In this document: positions 45,301-55,185 of the stretch, in pieces | Layout: each line of letters starts with the position of its first letter | How positions within the stretch are numbered: position 1 is the first letter of the stretch | The notes under the pieces: generated by a model | What the model was told of the DNA's origin: nothing | What the model saw: only the letters and a program-made list of their open reading frames with translations | Databases searched by the model: none | Position numbers and translations under genes: made by a program | Assembly: GCF_042186555.1 (NCBI RefSeq) | Contig: NC_133336.1 | Span: forward strand, 37,250,338-37,314,337 | DNA from: Aquarana catesbeiana | Lineage: Eukaryota; Chordata; Amphibia; Anura; Ranidae | Reading direction: 5' to 3' | Length of the DNA stretch: 64,000 nucleotides

Positions 45301-46835
45301 GTAAAGTAGTGAGTGTACAGCTTGTATAACAGTGTAAATTTGCTGTCCCCTCAAAATAACTCAACACACAGCCATTAATGTCTAAAGCTCTGGCAACAAA
45401 AGTGAGTACACCCCTAAGTGAAAATGTCCAAATTGGGCCCAAAGTGTCAATATTTTGTGTGGCCACCATTATTTTCCAGCACTGCCTTAACCCTCTTGGG
45501 CATGGAGTTCACCAGAGCTTCACAGGTTGCCACTGGAGTCCTCTTCCACTCCTCCATGATGACATCATGGAGGTGGTGGATTATGGAGACCTTGCGTTCC
45601 TCCACCTTCCATTTGAGGATGCCCCAGAGATGCTCAATAGGGTTTAGGACTAGACATGCTTGACCAGTCCATCACCTTTACCCTGAGATTCTTTAGCAAG
45701 GCAGTGATCAACTTGGAGGTGTGTTTGGGGTCGTTATCATGTTGGAATACTGCCCTGCGGCCCAGTCTCCAAAGGGAGGGGATCATGCTCTGCTTCAGTA
45801 TGTCACAGTACATGTTGGCATTCATGGTTTCCTCAATGAACTGTAGCTCTTCAGGGCCGGCAGCACTCATGCAGCCCCAGATCATGACACTCCCACCACC
45901 ATGCTTGACTGTAGGCAAGACACATTTTTCTTTGTACACTTTACCTGGTTGCCACCACACACACTTGAAACCATCTGAACCAAACAAGTTTACCTTGGTC
46001 TCATCAGACCACAGGACATGGTTCCAGTAAACCATGTCCTTAGTCTGCTTGTCTTCAGCAAACTGTTTGCAGGCTTTCTTGTGCATCATCTTTAGAAGAG
46101 GCTTCCTTCTGGGACGACAGCCATGCAGACCAATTTGATGCAGTGTGCGGCGTATGGTCTGAGCACTGACAGGCTGACCCCCCACCTATTCAACCTTTGC
46201 AGCAATGCTGGCAGCACTCATACGTCTATTTTCCAAAGACAACCTCTGGATATGACGCTGAGCATGTGCACTCAACTTCTTTGGTCAACCATGGCGAGGC
46301 CTGTTCTGACTGGAACCCGTCCTGTTAAACTGCTGTATGGTCTTGGCCACCATGCTGCAGCTCAATTTCAGGATCTTGGCAATCTTCTTATAGTCTAGGC
46401 CATCTTTATGTAGAGCAAAAATTCTTTTTTTTCAGATCCTCAGAGTTCTTTGCCATGAGATGCCATGTTGAACTTCCAGTAAACAGTATGAGAGAGTGAG
46501 AGCGATAAGACCAAATTTAACACACCTGCTCTCCATTCACACCTGACATCTGATGAGTCACATGACACCAGGGAGGGAAAATGGCTATTGGGCCCAATTT
46601 GGACGTTTTCACTTAGGGGTGTACTCACTTTTGTTGCCAGCGGTTTAAACATTAATGGCTGTGTGTTGAGTTATTTTGAGGGGACAGCAAATTTACACTG
46701 TTATACAAGCTGTACACTCACTACTTTACATTGTAGCAAAGTGTAATTTCTTCAGTGTTGTCACATGAAAAGATATAATAATATAATAAAATATTTACAA
46801 AAATGTGAGGGGTGTACTCACTTTTGTGAGATACT

Positions 46836-46836
<1 letters not shown>
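45301..46836 (-). mobile_element. Tc1/mariner transposon, copy 2, one end truncated
   Basis: Same family as 11481-13072, opposite orientation. The right terminal repeat is complete to 'ttttgtgagatact'. The left repeat starts inside at 'gtaaagtagtgagtgtacag', so its outer 110 bp or so are lost into the microsatellite. Microsatellites flank both sides and ends of the second Tc1 family lie beyond them. Confidence 0.9.
45447..46466 (-). pseudogene. Tc1 transposase pseudogene, copy 2
   Basis: The minus-strand frame 45634-46185 gives a continuous catalytic region: VSAQTIRRTLHQIGLHG (end of the DNA-binding part), RRKPLLKMMHKKA, NHVLWSDETKVNLF (first D), GGGSVMIWGCMSAAG and FQHDNDPKHTS (second D). 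The N-terminal DNA-binding region (46186-46466) and the C-terminal region after VMDWSSMSS (below 45634) are in other frames, so at least two breaks exist. The catalytic core is better kept than in copy 1, but the gene is inactive as it stands. Confidence 0.92.
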
Positions 46837-46839
<3 letters not shown>

Positions 46840-46883
<44 letters not shown>

Positions 46884-46917
46884 ATATATAGATCTATATA
46901 TATAGATATAGATATAC
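46840..46917. repeat. TA/TG microsatellite
   Basis: TA run, short TG run and 'tatagata' variants between Tc1 copy 2 and the next fragment. Confidence 0.9.
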
Positions 46918-47047
46918 AAATTACCAAAAGTATTGGGACACCTGCCTTTACACACACGTGAACTTTAATGGCATCCCAGTCTTAGTCCATCCCAGCTATA
47001 ACAGCTTCAACTCTTCTGGGAAGACTGTCCACAAGGTTTAGGAGTGT
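46918..47047 (-). mobile_element. End fragment of the second Tc1 family
   Basis: Reads 'taccaaaagtattgggacac' then 'ctgcctttacacac', the inverse of the right tip at 45063-45195, and continues with 'tccagctataacagcttcaa'-type sequence to 47047. Together with the left copy it encloses Tc1 copy 2. Confidence 0.8.
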
Positions 47048-47269
47048 GTCTGTGAGGGGTGTACTCACTCACTTTTGAGGGCTGGTGAGCTATGGCTGCC
47101 TGGGAGCGGGGGGTGAGCACCTCCGGCAGGCGGGTTGTATGGAAGTCCTTCTCCCAGCGCTTGTGGAGGGGCAGAGAGGAGAGCAGGTGGCCAGATTATC
47201 AGAGCGCGGGAAACATCACTAGCGACTTTCATTTCAATAGCAGTGTGTTCCCCGCACTCGCTGTGACAC

Positions 47270-47453
47270 ACCAGCTGGATGATGAGAGCACCAAGGAACG
47301 TCACAGCTTTCATTTCAATTGCCGTGTGTTCCCGCTGCTCGGTGTCACATACAGCCCCGCCCCCCTGATCTGTCTTTCAAAGTGGAATACACGAATACAC
47401 GGCAATTGAAATGAAAGCTGTGATGTTCCTTGGCGCTCTCATTATCCAGCCGG
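47270..47453. repeat. Inverted repeat with about 57-bp arms
   Basis: 'gtcacagctttcatttcaat' at about 47300 is matched in reverse complement by 'attgaaatgaaagctgtgat' at about 47404. The pairing extends outward through 'caaggaac' and 'gttccttgg' to 'agctggat' and 'atccagcc'. A related third, direct copy lies at about 47205-47240. Confidence 0.8.
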
Positions 47454-47489
47454 TAATCCTCTTCCTCTCTGTTCCCCTGCATGATGGAC

Positions 47490-47690
47490 ACAGATAGGCA
47501 GCATGATGGACACGGGCAGGCTGCATTGGTGGACACAAGTGAGGCTGCATTGATGGGCACAGGTAAGGCTGCACTGGTGGACACAGGTGAGACTGTATTG
47601 ATGGGCACAGGTAAGGCTGCATTGGTGGACACAGGTGAGGCTGCATTGGTGGACACAGGTGAGGCTGCACTGATGGGCACGAATAAAGTT
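47490..47690. repeat. Minisatellite, 30-bp unit
   Basis: Units of 'ggtggacacaggtgaggctg' plus 'cattgatggg', about six to seven copies. Confidence 0.9.
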
Positions 47691-47862
47691 GTTGTTAATA
47701 TTTATTTTTAGAACTTAACTCTGCATAAAACATTTAAGTGTCATTTAACGAGGTAATTTACGAGGGCGTGTTTAAGGGTGGGGCAGGGTAGGGGTTGGAT
47801 GGGGCAACTGGTGGAGAGTAACCCTTGAGGCCTGGATAGTAGCTCAGGACTTGAAATTTTGC

Positions 47863-47865
<3 letters not shown>

Positions 47866-47911
<46 letters not shown>
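47866..47911. repeat. TA microsatellite
   Basis: Pure 'ta' run of about 45 bp. Confidence 0.95.
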
Positions 47912-47915
<4 letters not shown>

Positions 47916-48109
47916 CTTTTTTTCAGCGGGAACGCGGGGTAAAGGCAAGAAAAGCTGGGGTGTGCTGCTGGGTCTATTGATTGGGGGATCTATTCTGGTT
48001 GGAGGGGGTTTATTTTTGCAGGGGGGTCTGTTGTGACTGAGGAGGTCTAATGTTGCTGGTGGGGGACCTATTGTTGCTGAGGGTGGGTCTTATATTGCTG
48101 GGGGGGGGG

Positions 48110-48458
48110 GGGATGAGCAAGTTTGGGGTGGAGAAACTTCACTGGCCTGCACAGAACCCTGACCTCAATCCCGATAGAACATCTTTGAGATGAATTTGAG
48201 TGGGGACTGCGAGCCAGGCCTTCTTGTCCAACATCATTGCCTGACCTCACTAATGTACTTCTGGAAGAATGGTCGAACATTCCCATAGACACACTCCTAA
48301 ACCTTGTGGACAGCCTTCCCAGAAGAGTTGAAGCTGTTATAGCTGCAATAGGTGGGCCAACTAAATATTGAACTTTACGGACTGAGACTGGGATGCCATT
48401 AAAGATTATGTGAGTGTAAAGCCAGACGTCCCAATACTTTTGGTAATATAGTGTATAA
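48110..48458 (+). mobile_element. 3' end of the second Tc1 family
   Basis: Plus orientation: 'cagaaccctgacctcaat' (encoding the PDLNP block), then 'gactgcgagccaggccttct', 'agagttgaagctgttatagc' and the terminus 'gtcccaatacttttggtaat'. The 5' part is missing. A G run precedes it (48100-48112). Confidence 0.85.
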
Positions 48459-49013
48459 ATAAATATTATCTATGCATATACTTACTTTGTAATAGTGAAT
48501 GGAGCATGTTGAAATATTTTTGACTGCTATTTCTGAGTAGCCTATTGCAACCAGTTATATTCCAGACATAATTTTGCAAGAGCAGGTTATAAAGTAAAAA
48601 CTAAAAATAATCATTTAATAGGAAATTTCAGATACTTTTCAGACAGAAGCCCCAGTGTTACACTGATGTTAATTACCTGGAATTTTACATTTTAAATCAG
48701 GAATGATAGATTTCTGATATTCTTCAGGATCTAATAAAAGGAAAAATAGCAAAGTCTTTATTGAGCCCCGTAGATAGTGTATCCTCCATGTATGTGGGCA
48801 TGGCACATTGATGAGTGATATAAATAAATAGGACTTGTCTTCCCTGATGAGTAGTATGCTGGCAATGTGCAGCAGAGACTGATACAATGATGAAGGTAGG
48901 AAGACGTGTTATACCAACGTTAGTTTCCTTTTGGCCGTGCCCACATACACACCATGTTCAATGAACGCTTGAAGGCTTCTTCTTTTTCTTCTAGTGGAGC
49001 TTACGTGAGCATT
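48459..49013. other. Upstream flank, no gene recognised
   Basis: AT-rich spacer; nothing further supported. Confidence 0.4.
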
Positions 49014-49138
49014 GTGGTTTCCAAACTGCAGCCTGGGTACCAGATGTGACCCTTTTCTTACTTTTATTCCGACCCTTGGGGCACTATTTTTATCCACTGA
49101 TGCCAACAATAGGACATAATTCCCCTCACTGACACTAA

Positions 49139-49795
49139 TGAAGGGTAAGAATTCCAACCAATGGGGTACGATTCCTCCCAATGACACAGCAATGGTGCCC
49201 AATGAGACCAAGAGATGGGGCACAGTTCCTCCCAATGACACAGCAATGGGGCCCAATGAGACCAAGAGATGGGGCACAGTTCTTCCCAATGACACAGCAA
49301 TGGGGCCCAATGAGCCCAAGAGATGGGGCACAGTTCCTCCCAATGACACAGCAATGGGGCCCAATGAGCCCAAGAGATGGGGCACAGTTCCTCCTAATGA
49401 CACAGCAATGGGGCCCAATGAGATCAAGAGATGGGGCACAGTTCTTCCCAATGACACAGCAATGGGGCCCAATCAGCCCAAGAGATGGGGCACAGTTCAT
49501 CCCAATGACACAGCAATGGGGCCCAATGAGACCAAGAGATGGGGCACAGTTCTTCCCAATGACACAGCAATGGGGCCCAATGAGCCCAAGAGATGGGGCA
49601 CAGTTCCTCCCAATGACACAGCAGTGGGGCCCAATGAGACCAAGAGATGGGGCACAGTTCTTCCCAATGACACAGCAATGGGGCCCAATGAGCCCAAGAG
49701 ATGGGGCACAGTTCATCCCAATGACACAGCAATGGGGCCCAATGAGAGCAAGAGATGGGGCACAGTTCCTCCCACTGACACCAAAGATGGGATAT
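49139..49795. repeat. Minisatellite, 54-bp unit
   Basis: The unit 'gatggggcacagttcctccc' plus 'aatgacacagcaatggggcc' plus 'caatgagaccaaga' repeats every 54 bp (49213 to 49267), about 11 to 12 highly similar copies. Since 54 is a multiple of three, long open frames run through it on both strands; these are not treated as genes. Confidence 0.95.
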
Positions 49796-49820
49796 TGTTT
49801 ATTCCCACCAAAGTCCAGAC

Positions 49821-49940
49821 CAGTGGTTCTAAACTCTTGCCCTCAGGACCAACTAACAGGCCAGGTTTGCAACTTCCGAAGGTAATACTTAAAATCTGGC
49901 CTGTTAGTGGGTCCCAAGGACAGGCTCTTGAGAACCACTG
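49821..49940. mobile_element. Small hAT MITE with 8-bp target duplication
   Basis: The ends CAGTGGTTCTAAAC and, inward, CAGTGGTTCTCAAG are flanked by GTCCAGAC (49813-49820) and GTCTAGAC (49941-49948). 120 bp, with 'ggccaggt' and 'tggcctgt' internal inverted words. Confidence 0.82.
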
Positions 49941-50411
49941 GTCTAGACCTTTTCTACTCCCAATAACCACAGTTTGGGCCCCTTTAAGTCTGAAGGACAG
50001 TAAATTGGGCCTCGCATTACAAAGTTTGGAGACCCCTGGTTTATAGGGATAGCGAGCACCCATGTACTCTAAGCTTTAACTCTTTCGCTGCCAGGTCAGT
50101 ACATCATACGGACCTGACAGGGCTGCAGACACCAGGATTGTGTGTGAAACAGACTCCTGCCTGTCCAATGAAAGCATTGCTCACACACATCCCCGGTACG
50201 GGGGTCGCCGCGCCCCACCATGCTTTCCAGGCTTCACTTGGCCATCTGCAGGCCCAGGAGTGACATAGCGGGTGTCAGCGGCTGAAGGGGAAGGAGAAGA
50301 GCGGGCACACGTCCGTTCTCCTCCTCTTCTTGTTGTGACCCAGAAAGTGAGGTCTCCAATGTCACCTCCGGGTCTAGCTCTCGGTGTCCCCGGCTAGCTT
50401 AGCCAGGAAAT

Positions 50412-50446
50412 AATGTTTTGCAATGCGATCTGCATTGCAAAACATT
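50412..50446. repeat. Short perfect hairpin
   Basis: Arms 'atgttttgcaatgc' and its complement around a 5-base loop 'gatct'. Lies in the left part of the large TTAA element. Confidence 0.85.
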
Positions 50447-50860
50447 CAGTGGAGCCCAAAGGAGATACTGGTGGTCTTTTAGACCCTGCATGTCTTATTA
50501 AAGAGAACCTGTCACCTAAAAACATCACACATTTTGTCCCCTGTGTAATGAAAAAAAAAAGTTATGTAAAAAAAAATGATTATTATTTTTTTTTTTATTT
50601 TGCAAAAAATAAAGTTACACCCAAGCACATAAAATCCCCCCTCCCAAAATTTTTGGAGGCCCCACCAACCCCACATCTACGCACATATGAGCGTAAACAC
50701 ATGCAGCGGGGGGCGCCTATGTGTAAAAATGACGATTGCGATGCACATGTTACATATCACTGCACACGCCAGAGGGAGAGCAATCATTCTAACACAAGAC
50801 CACCTCTGTAATACTAAACTGATACCTATAGGGGGCTTTTGAAGAGTCACCTATAAAAAG

Positions 50861-51850
50861 TAGACACGTGCAATTCGTTTAGTTCCGAATTCGTTTTTTT
50901 TTGACAAATTCGCTAATTGCAAAATTTCCGAATTTTTCAATTTCCGAAATTTCGAATTTCCGAATTTTTGAATTTTCGAAATTTCCGAATTTTCAAATTT
51001 CGAATTTTTGGAAATTCAAAATTTCGTAAATTGGAAATCTCGAGATTTGGAAATTTGGAAATTTGGAAATTGGAAATGAGAAATTTCGTAAATTCAAAAA
51101 TTCGTAAATTCAAAAATTCGGAAATTCGGAAGTTCAGAAATTCGAAATTTCGCAAATTAGAAAATTCTAAATTAGGAAATTTGAAAATTCAAAAATTTGG
51201 AAATGTGAAAATCCAAAAATAAGAATGAAAATCTGAATATTCAAAAGAACGAAAATCTGATAATTCGAAAACCCAAAAATCTTAAATAATAACTAACTAA
51301 TAATAAATATTAAATGATAGGTATTGGAATTTCCTTTCAAATTTGGCTGTATGTAACGAGTACGAATTTATCCGAAGTTACGAAGTATCTGATATAATGA
51401 ATGCCGTATCTAAATGAATGGAACGTAACGATCTAATAATAATAAATAACAATAATAATAAAACCTTTTTATTATTATTATTATTATCAATTTGTTCCAT
51501 TCCATTCGTTATTTCAGATAATTCTTACTTCAGATAAATTTGTATTTGTTACGTTCACAAACAGCCAAATTAGTTAGTTATTATTAGTTAGTGATTATTT
51601 CAAATTTTACTTATTTTCTTTCTTTTTTTCAGTTTTTCGAATTTTTGGATCTTCAAATTTCTGAATTTCCTAATTTTCGAATTCCAAAAATCCAAAAATT
51701 TGAAAATTCGAAAATTCGGAATTTGGAAATTTGAAATTCGGAAACTTGAAAATCCGAATTTCCGAACTTCCGAATTTTCAAATTTCCAAAAAAAACAAAA
51801 CAACGAATGAAACGAAAAACGAACACATTTTTTGTCAGTGCACATGTCTA
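50861..51850. mobile_element. Fold-back hAT-like element with 8-bp target duplication
   Basis: Exact duplication ATAAAAAG at 50853-50860 and 51851-51858. The ends are TAGACACGTGCA and, inward from the right, TAGACATGTGCA. Both arms are made of degenerate 'aatttcgaaatttc' and 'aattcgg' words, so the entire 990 bp can fold on itself. The centre has 'taataataa' and 'ttattatta' runs. The 8-bp duplication supports a hAT-type transposase acting in trans. Confidence 0.85.
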
Positions 51851-52012
51851 ATAAAAAGTATAGGGTACCAAAGTTTGACACAATTTCACAGGCGTACACA
51901 AATTTAAGGTTTGACATGTTGGGTATCTATTTACTTGGTGGAATCTTAACTTTTATATATTACCACAAATGTGGGTAATATATTGCATTTGTTTGCCCTA
52001 AGATTCCCTTTA

Positions 52013-52465
52013 TGCCGTGTACACACGGGCAGCCTTTTCGACCAGACTGGTCTGACGGGACGAATCCGTCGGACAATCCGATCATGTGTGGGCTTCATCG
52101 GACCTGCAGCGGACTTTTTCGGGTGAAAACTAAACTGACTTTAGACTAGACGGACTTTAGAAATAGAACATGTTTCAAATCTTTCCGACGGACTCGAGTC
52201 CGGTCGAAAAATCCGCTTGTCTGTATGCTAGTCCGACGGACGAAAACCGACGCTAGGGCAGCTATTGGCTACTGGCTATCAACTTCCTTATTTTAGTCCG
52301 GTCATACGTCATCAAGTACGAATCCGTCCGACTTTGGTGTGATCGTGTGTAGGCAAGTCCATTCGTTCGAAAGTCCGTCGGAAGTCTGTCAAAAGTCCAT
52401 CGAAAGTCCGTCGGAAAGACCGTCGGACCTTTGATGCCGAAAAGTCCGCCTGTGTGTACACAGCA
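52013..52465. mobile_element. Harbinger-like MITE, copy 4
   Basis: Flanked by TTA at 52010-52012 and 52466-52468. The ends are TGCCGTGTACACACGGGCAG and, inward, TGCTGTGTACACACAGGCGG. Interior 'gtccgtcgga' words in both orientations. It interrupts the large TTAA element. Confidence 0.85.
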
Positions 52466-53078
52466 TTAGTATGTTTTTTTACTGAAATGTTGAGTTTCCT
52501 AGACCTTTGCATATCGTGTGACATAAGGAGTGTGGCGCTCCAGTCTGCAGCTAGATACTCTTGGGAAATGCAGATGTGACAGGAAACATGTGATCTCCAC
52601 TTCAATGAGTTGCGTCTAGTGTCTATTGAATGTTTGTTATATTAAAGTTCAATAAAAAAAGAAAAAAAAGTGGAGTGGAGGTCACATGTTTCCTGTCAAA
52701 AGTGGAGCTCCAGTCTGTAGCCAGACCCCCTTGACTGTCTTTGGAAATGGAAGTGTGGGAAACATCCTTAACTAAGACATTGACAGCAATAAAAAGATGT
52801 TGATGTTGGGTATCTATTTACTTGGCACAACCTCGTCTTTTATATTTTACAAAATATGTGGGTAGTGTATTGCGTTTTTTTGCCCTAAAATGCACTTTAG
52901 TGTGTTTTTACTAAAATTTTGCGTTCCCTAAACCTTTATGGTAATAACATGTGACCTAAAAAATTGGAACTACCACTATTATTCTCTAGGGGGTTTTGTG
53001 TAATCTTTAGGTTGAAAATGATTTTTTAAATATGTGTGCAAAAAACGCAAAAACAGCTCTGGCAGCGAAAAGGGTTAA

Positions 53079-53594
53079 TATGATGTTTTGCTTTTATCAA
53101 GAACACTTCATTTAAAAGGGTAACTCAACTTTCGTGGGAAAAAAACATAGCAAATAATAAAAAAAATAATATAGCATATACAATTTCTACTCATGTCATA
53201 TTGTAATTGAATGTTTATTAAAAATGACCTTTCTTTTTCAAGCTCCCTCCCTGAAAATGCTTCCTGAAAATGTGATTTCCGGCTTGTGTGATTGGCCGAC
53301 TGGTTTTCCCAGAAGTCTGCACTAAGTCTCGAGTCAGATTTTTGGTATCCCCTGCAACAAAAATGTCTATGTCTATTGCCAAATGGAAATCACGTCTAAA
53401 GGGATGCAGACCCTGTCACTTTCCTCATTAGGGCCCTTCAGGTGCAGCAACTGATTGATAATTATAAAATCACGCCCATTAGACTCACTGGACACAGACA
53501 AAAAAACAGCTATTCTTTTTTTTTTAGATAACAAAAGGTAGGTATCTGCAAAAAAGTTTGTTAAAATCCTTGCAATGTACAGTGGAGTTACTCT
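53079..53594. other. Upstream flank, no gene recognised
   Basis: Spacer between two TTAA-flanked elements. A TTAA-type right terminus may lie near 53580 ('gtggagttactctttaa'). Confidence 0.4.
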
Positions 53595-54290
53595 TTAACC
53601 TCTTGCCGACCATCCGTATGGCTGCGCGAATTGCCGTAGGTGTACATCGGCCGCTTTAAGAGCTCTAGGGGGCGCCGGAGCCGATATGCGTTTCCAGCAG
53701 CCGCAATGTCCACCAGCGACCTGCGATCGCTCCTCAGAGAGCCAGAATGGGTATCTGTCAATGTAAACAGACAGATCCCCGTTCTGAAAGGGGAATAGAG
53801 AGAGATCGTCTGTTCCTAGTGATTAGGAACAGCGATCTCTCTCCTCCTCCAGTCAGTACACTGCCCCCACAGTTAGAAACACCTCCCTAGGGAACACTTA
53901 ACACCTTGATCGCCCCCTAGTGTTAACTGTCACTGATATTTATACAGTAATCAGTGGATATTTTTAGCTCTAATCGCTGTATAAATGTAACTGTCACAGT
54001 CCTGCTAAAAATGGCTGATCACCCTCATTACTAGTAAAAAATAAATTAATAATAAAAATGCCATAAATATATCTCCGATTTTGTAGAACGCTATAACTTT
54101 TGTGCAAACCAATCAATATACGCTTATTGCGATTTTCTTATTTTTTCACCAAAAATATGTAGAAGAATACATATTGGCCTAAATTGATGAAGATTTTTTT
54201 TTTATATTTTTTGTGATATTTATTATAGCAAAAAGTAAAAAATATTGTTTTTTTTTCAAAATTGTCGCTCTTTTTTTGGTTATGAGCACA

Positions 54291-54547
54291 CCATGGATCG
54301 ACAACTTCTATCCAAAGGTTTCTTTTATTGAAAGAGATCACATCACAGAAATAAGTGCAAGGTTTTCAGGGCCACACAGGGCCCCTTCGTCAGGCATGTG
54401 ACCTTTGGACGGGAGTTGTTGAACCATGGTGTGCTGGTGAATATGTACACTTGCTTGATTTTCCAGTACCCAACTGGTAATCGCTGCAGCACCCGCCATT
54501 TCAAGAGCCATACTTGCCGGAAATGTGTGCGAAAGGAATATTGACAA
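54291..54547 (-). mobile_element. Retro-inserted 257-bp segment with long stem and CTGACGA...GAAA motif
   Basis: The host element reads 'ctctttttttggttatgagc' before and 'gctttttttttgtttatagc' after the insert, an imperfect target duplication of about 23 bp (54268-54290 and 54548-54570) typical of LINE-type insertion. A 33-nt stem is formed by 54286-54318 and 54402-54434. The minus strand between them has CTGACGA, a GC hairpin and GAAA (54364-54393). Confidence 0.65.
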
Positions 54548-54726
54548 GCTTTTTTTTTGTTTATAGCACAAAAAATAAAAACTGCAGAGGTGGTCAAATA
54601 CCACCAAAAGAAAGCTCTATTTGTGCGGAAAAAAGGACGTCAATTTTGTTTGGGTTCAGCATCGCATCGCAATTGTCAGTTAAAGTAACGCAGTGCCGTA
54701 TCGCAAAAAAATGGCTTGGTCATTAA

Positions 54727-55147
54727 AGTGGTTGTAAACCCACTTTACAAAAAAAAAAACTACCGGTAACACCTGCAAGACAAAGGCATAATGAGCTAGC
54801 ATACTAGCTCATTATGTAATACTCACCTGAGATCGAAGCCCTCGCTGCGGTGCCTGTACACCGCTCCGGTTGGCCGACATCACTCCTGACGCTGTGATTG
54901 GCCGGACCCGCGATGACATCACTCCCACGCATGCACGCGGTAACGGCACTTTTACTGAAGCAATGGCACATACGTGCCATTGCTTCAGTTTGTGTCAGTG
55001 TGCATTTGCCGAAGACGTCGGCACATGCAAATACAGGAGATATCTCCTAAACCGTGCAGGTTTAGGAGATATCCTGGGTAGCTACAGGTAAGCCTTATTA
55101 TAGGCTTACCTGTAGCACAAAGTGGTCTGTAAGGGTTTACAACCACT
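54727..55147. mobile_element. TTAA MITE with multiple internal hairpins, nested
   Basis: TTAA is at 54723-54726 and 55148-55151, a visible duplication of the host element's TTAA. The ends AGTGGTTGTAAACCC are perfect inverted repeats. The interior is a chain of hairpins: 'cataatgagctagc...gctcattatg', 'gaagcaatggcac...gtgccattgcttc', 'aggagatatctcct' with 'aggtttaggagatat', and 'aggtaagcc...ggcttacct'. Related to the element at 26523. Confidence 0.85.
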
Positions 55148-55185
55148 TTAAGGGGGTACATCCTTCCAGTCATTTAGTGGTTTAT

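Larger units (their letters stand above)
49014..50038. mobile_element. hAT-like non-autonomous element with internal minisatellite
   Basis: The left end 'ggtttccaaactgcagcc' and the right end inward 'caggggtctccaaactttg' form an imperfect inverted pair. A 54-bp minisatellite fills the left two thirds and a second small MITE is nested at 49821-49940. The same family occurs at 13313-15500. Superfamily assignment is inferred from the ends. Confidence 0.6.
50080..53074. mobile_element. Large TTAA-flanked element with two nested MITEs
   Basis: TTAA at 50076-50079 and 53075-53078. The ends are CTCTTTCGCTGCCAG and, inward from the right, CCCTTTTCGCTGCCAG. Internal parts resemble 57273-58150 ('atgttgggtatctatttact' against 'aaatagatacctaacatgtc', in inverted orientation). 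It is interrupted by a fold-back hAT element (50861-51850) and a Harbinger-like MITE (52013-52465). No transposase visible. PiggyBac-like by target and CCC ends. Confidence 0.72.
53599..55185. mobile_element. TTAA-flanked 'CCRCTTC' family, copy 3, with two nested insertions
   Basis: It follows TTAA at 53595-53598 and has the family's GC-rich left half and 'accaccaaaagaaagctcta' block. The interior is interrupted at 54291-54547 by a retro-inserted segment and at 54727-55147 by a TTAA MITE. After the latter the element resumes with 'gggggtacatccttcc' and ends 'tttagtggttta', a decayed terminus. Confidence 0.8.

Noticed and set aside
49138..50046. Open frames of 302 and 234 codons on plus and about 190 codons on minus with 18-residue repeats
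   Set aside because: The 54-bp unit is a multiple of three, so any stop-free frame stays open on both strands. It is a minisatellite inside a non-autonomous element.
54364..54393. Functional hammerhead ribozyme on the minus strand
   Set aside because: CTGACGA, a good stem II and GAAA are present and AAAGGTC lies upstream, but only six bases separate that site from CTGACGA, leaving no room for stem I, and stem III is off by one base.
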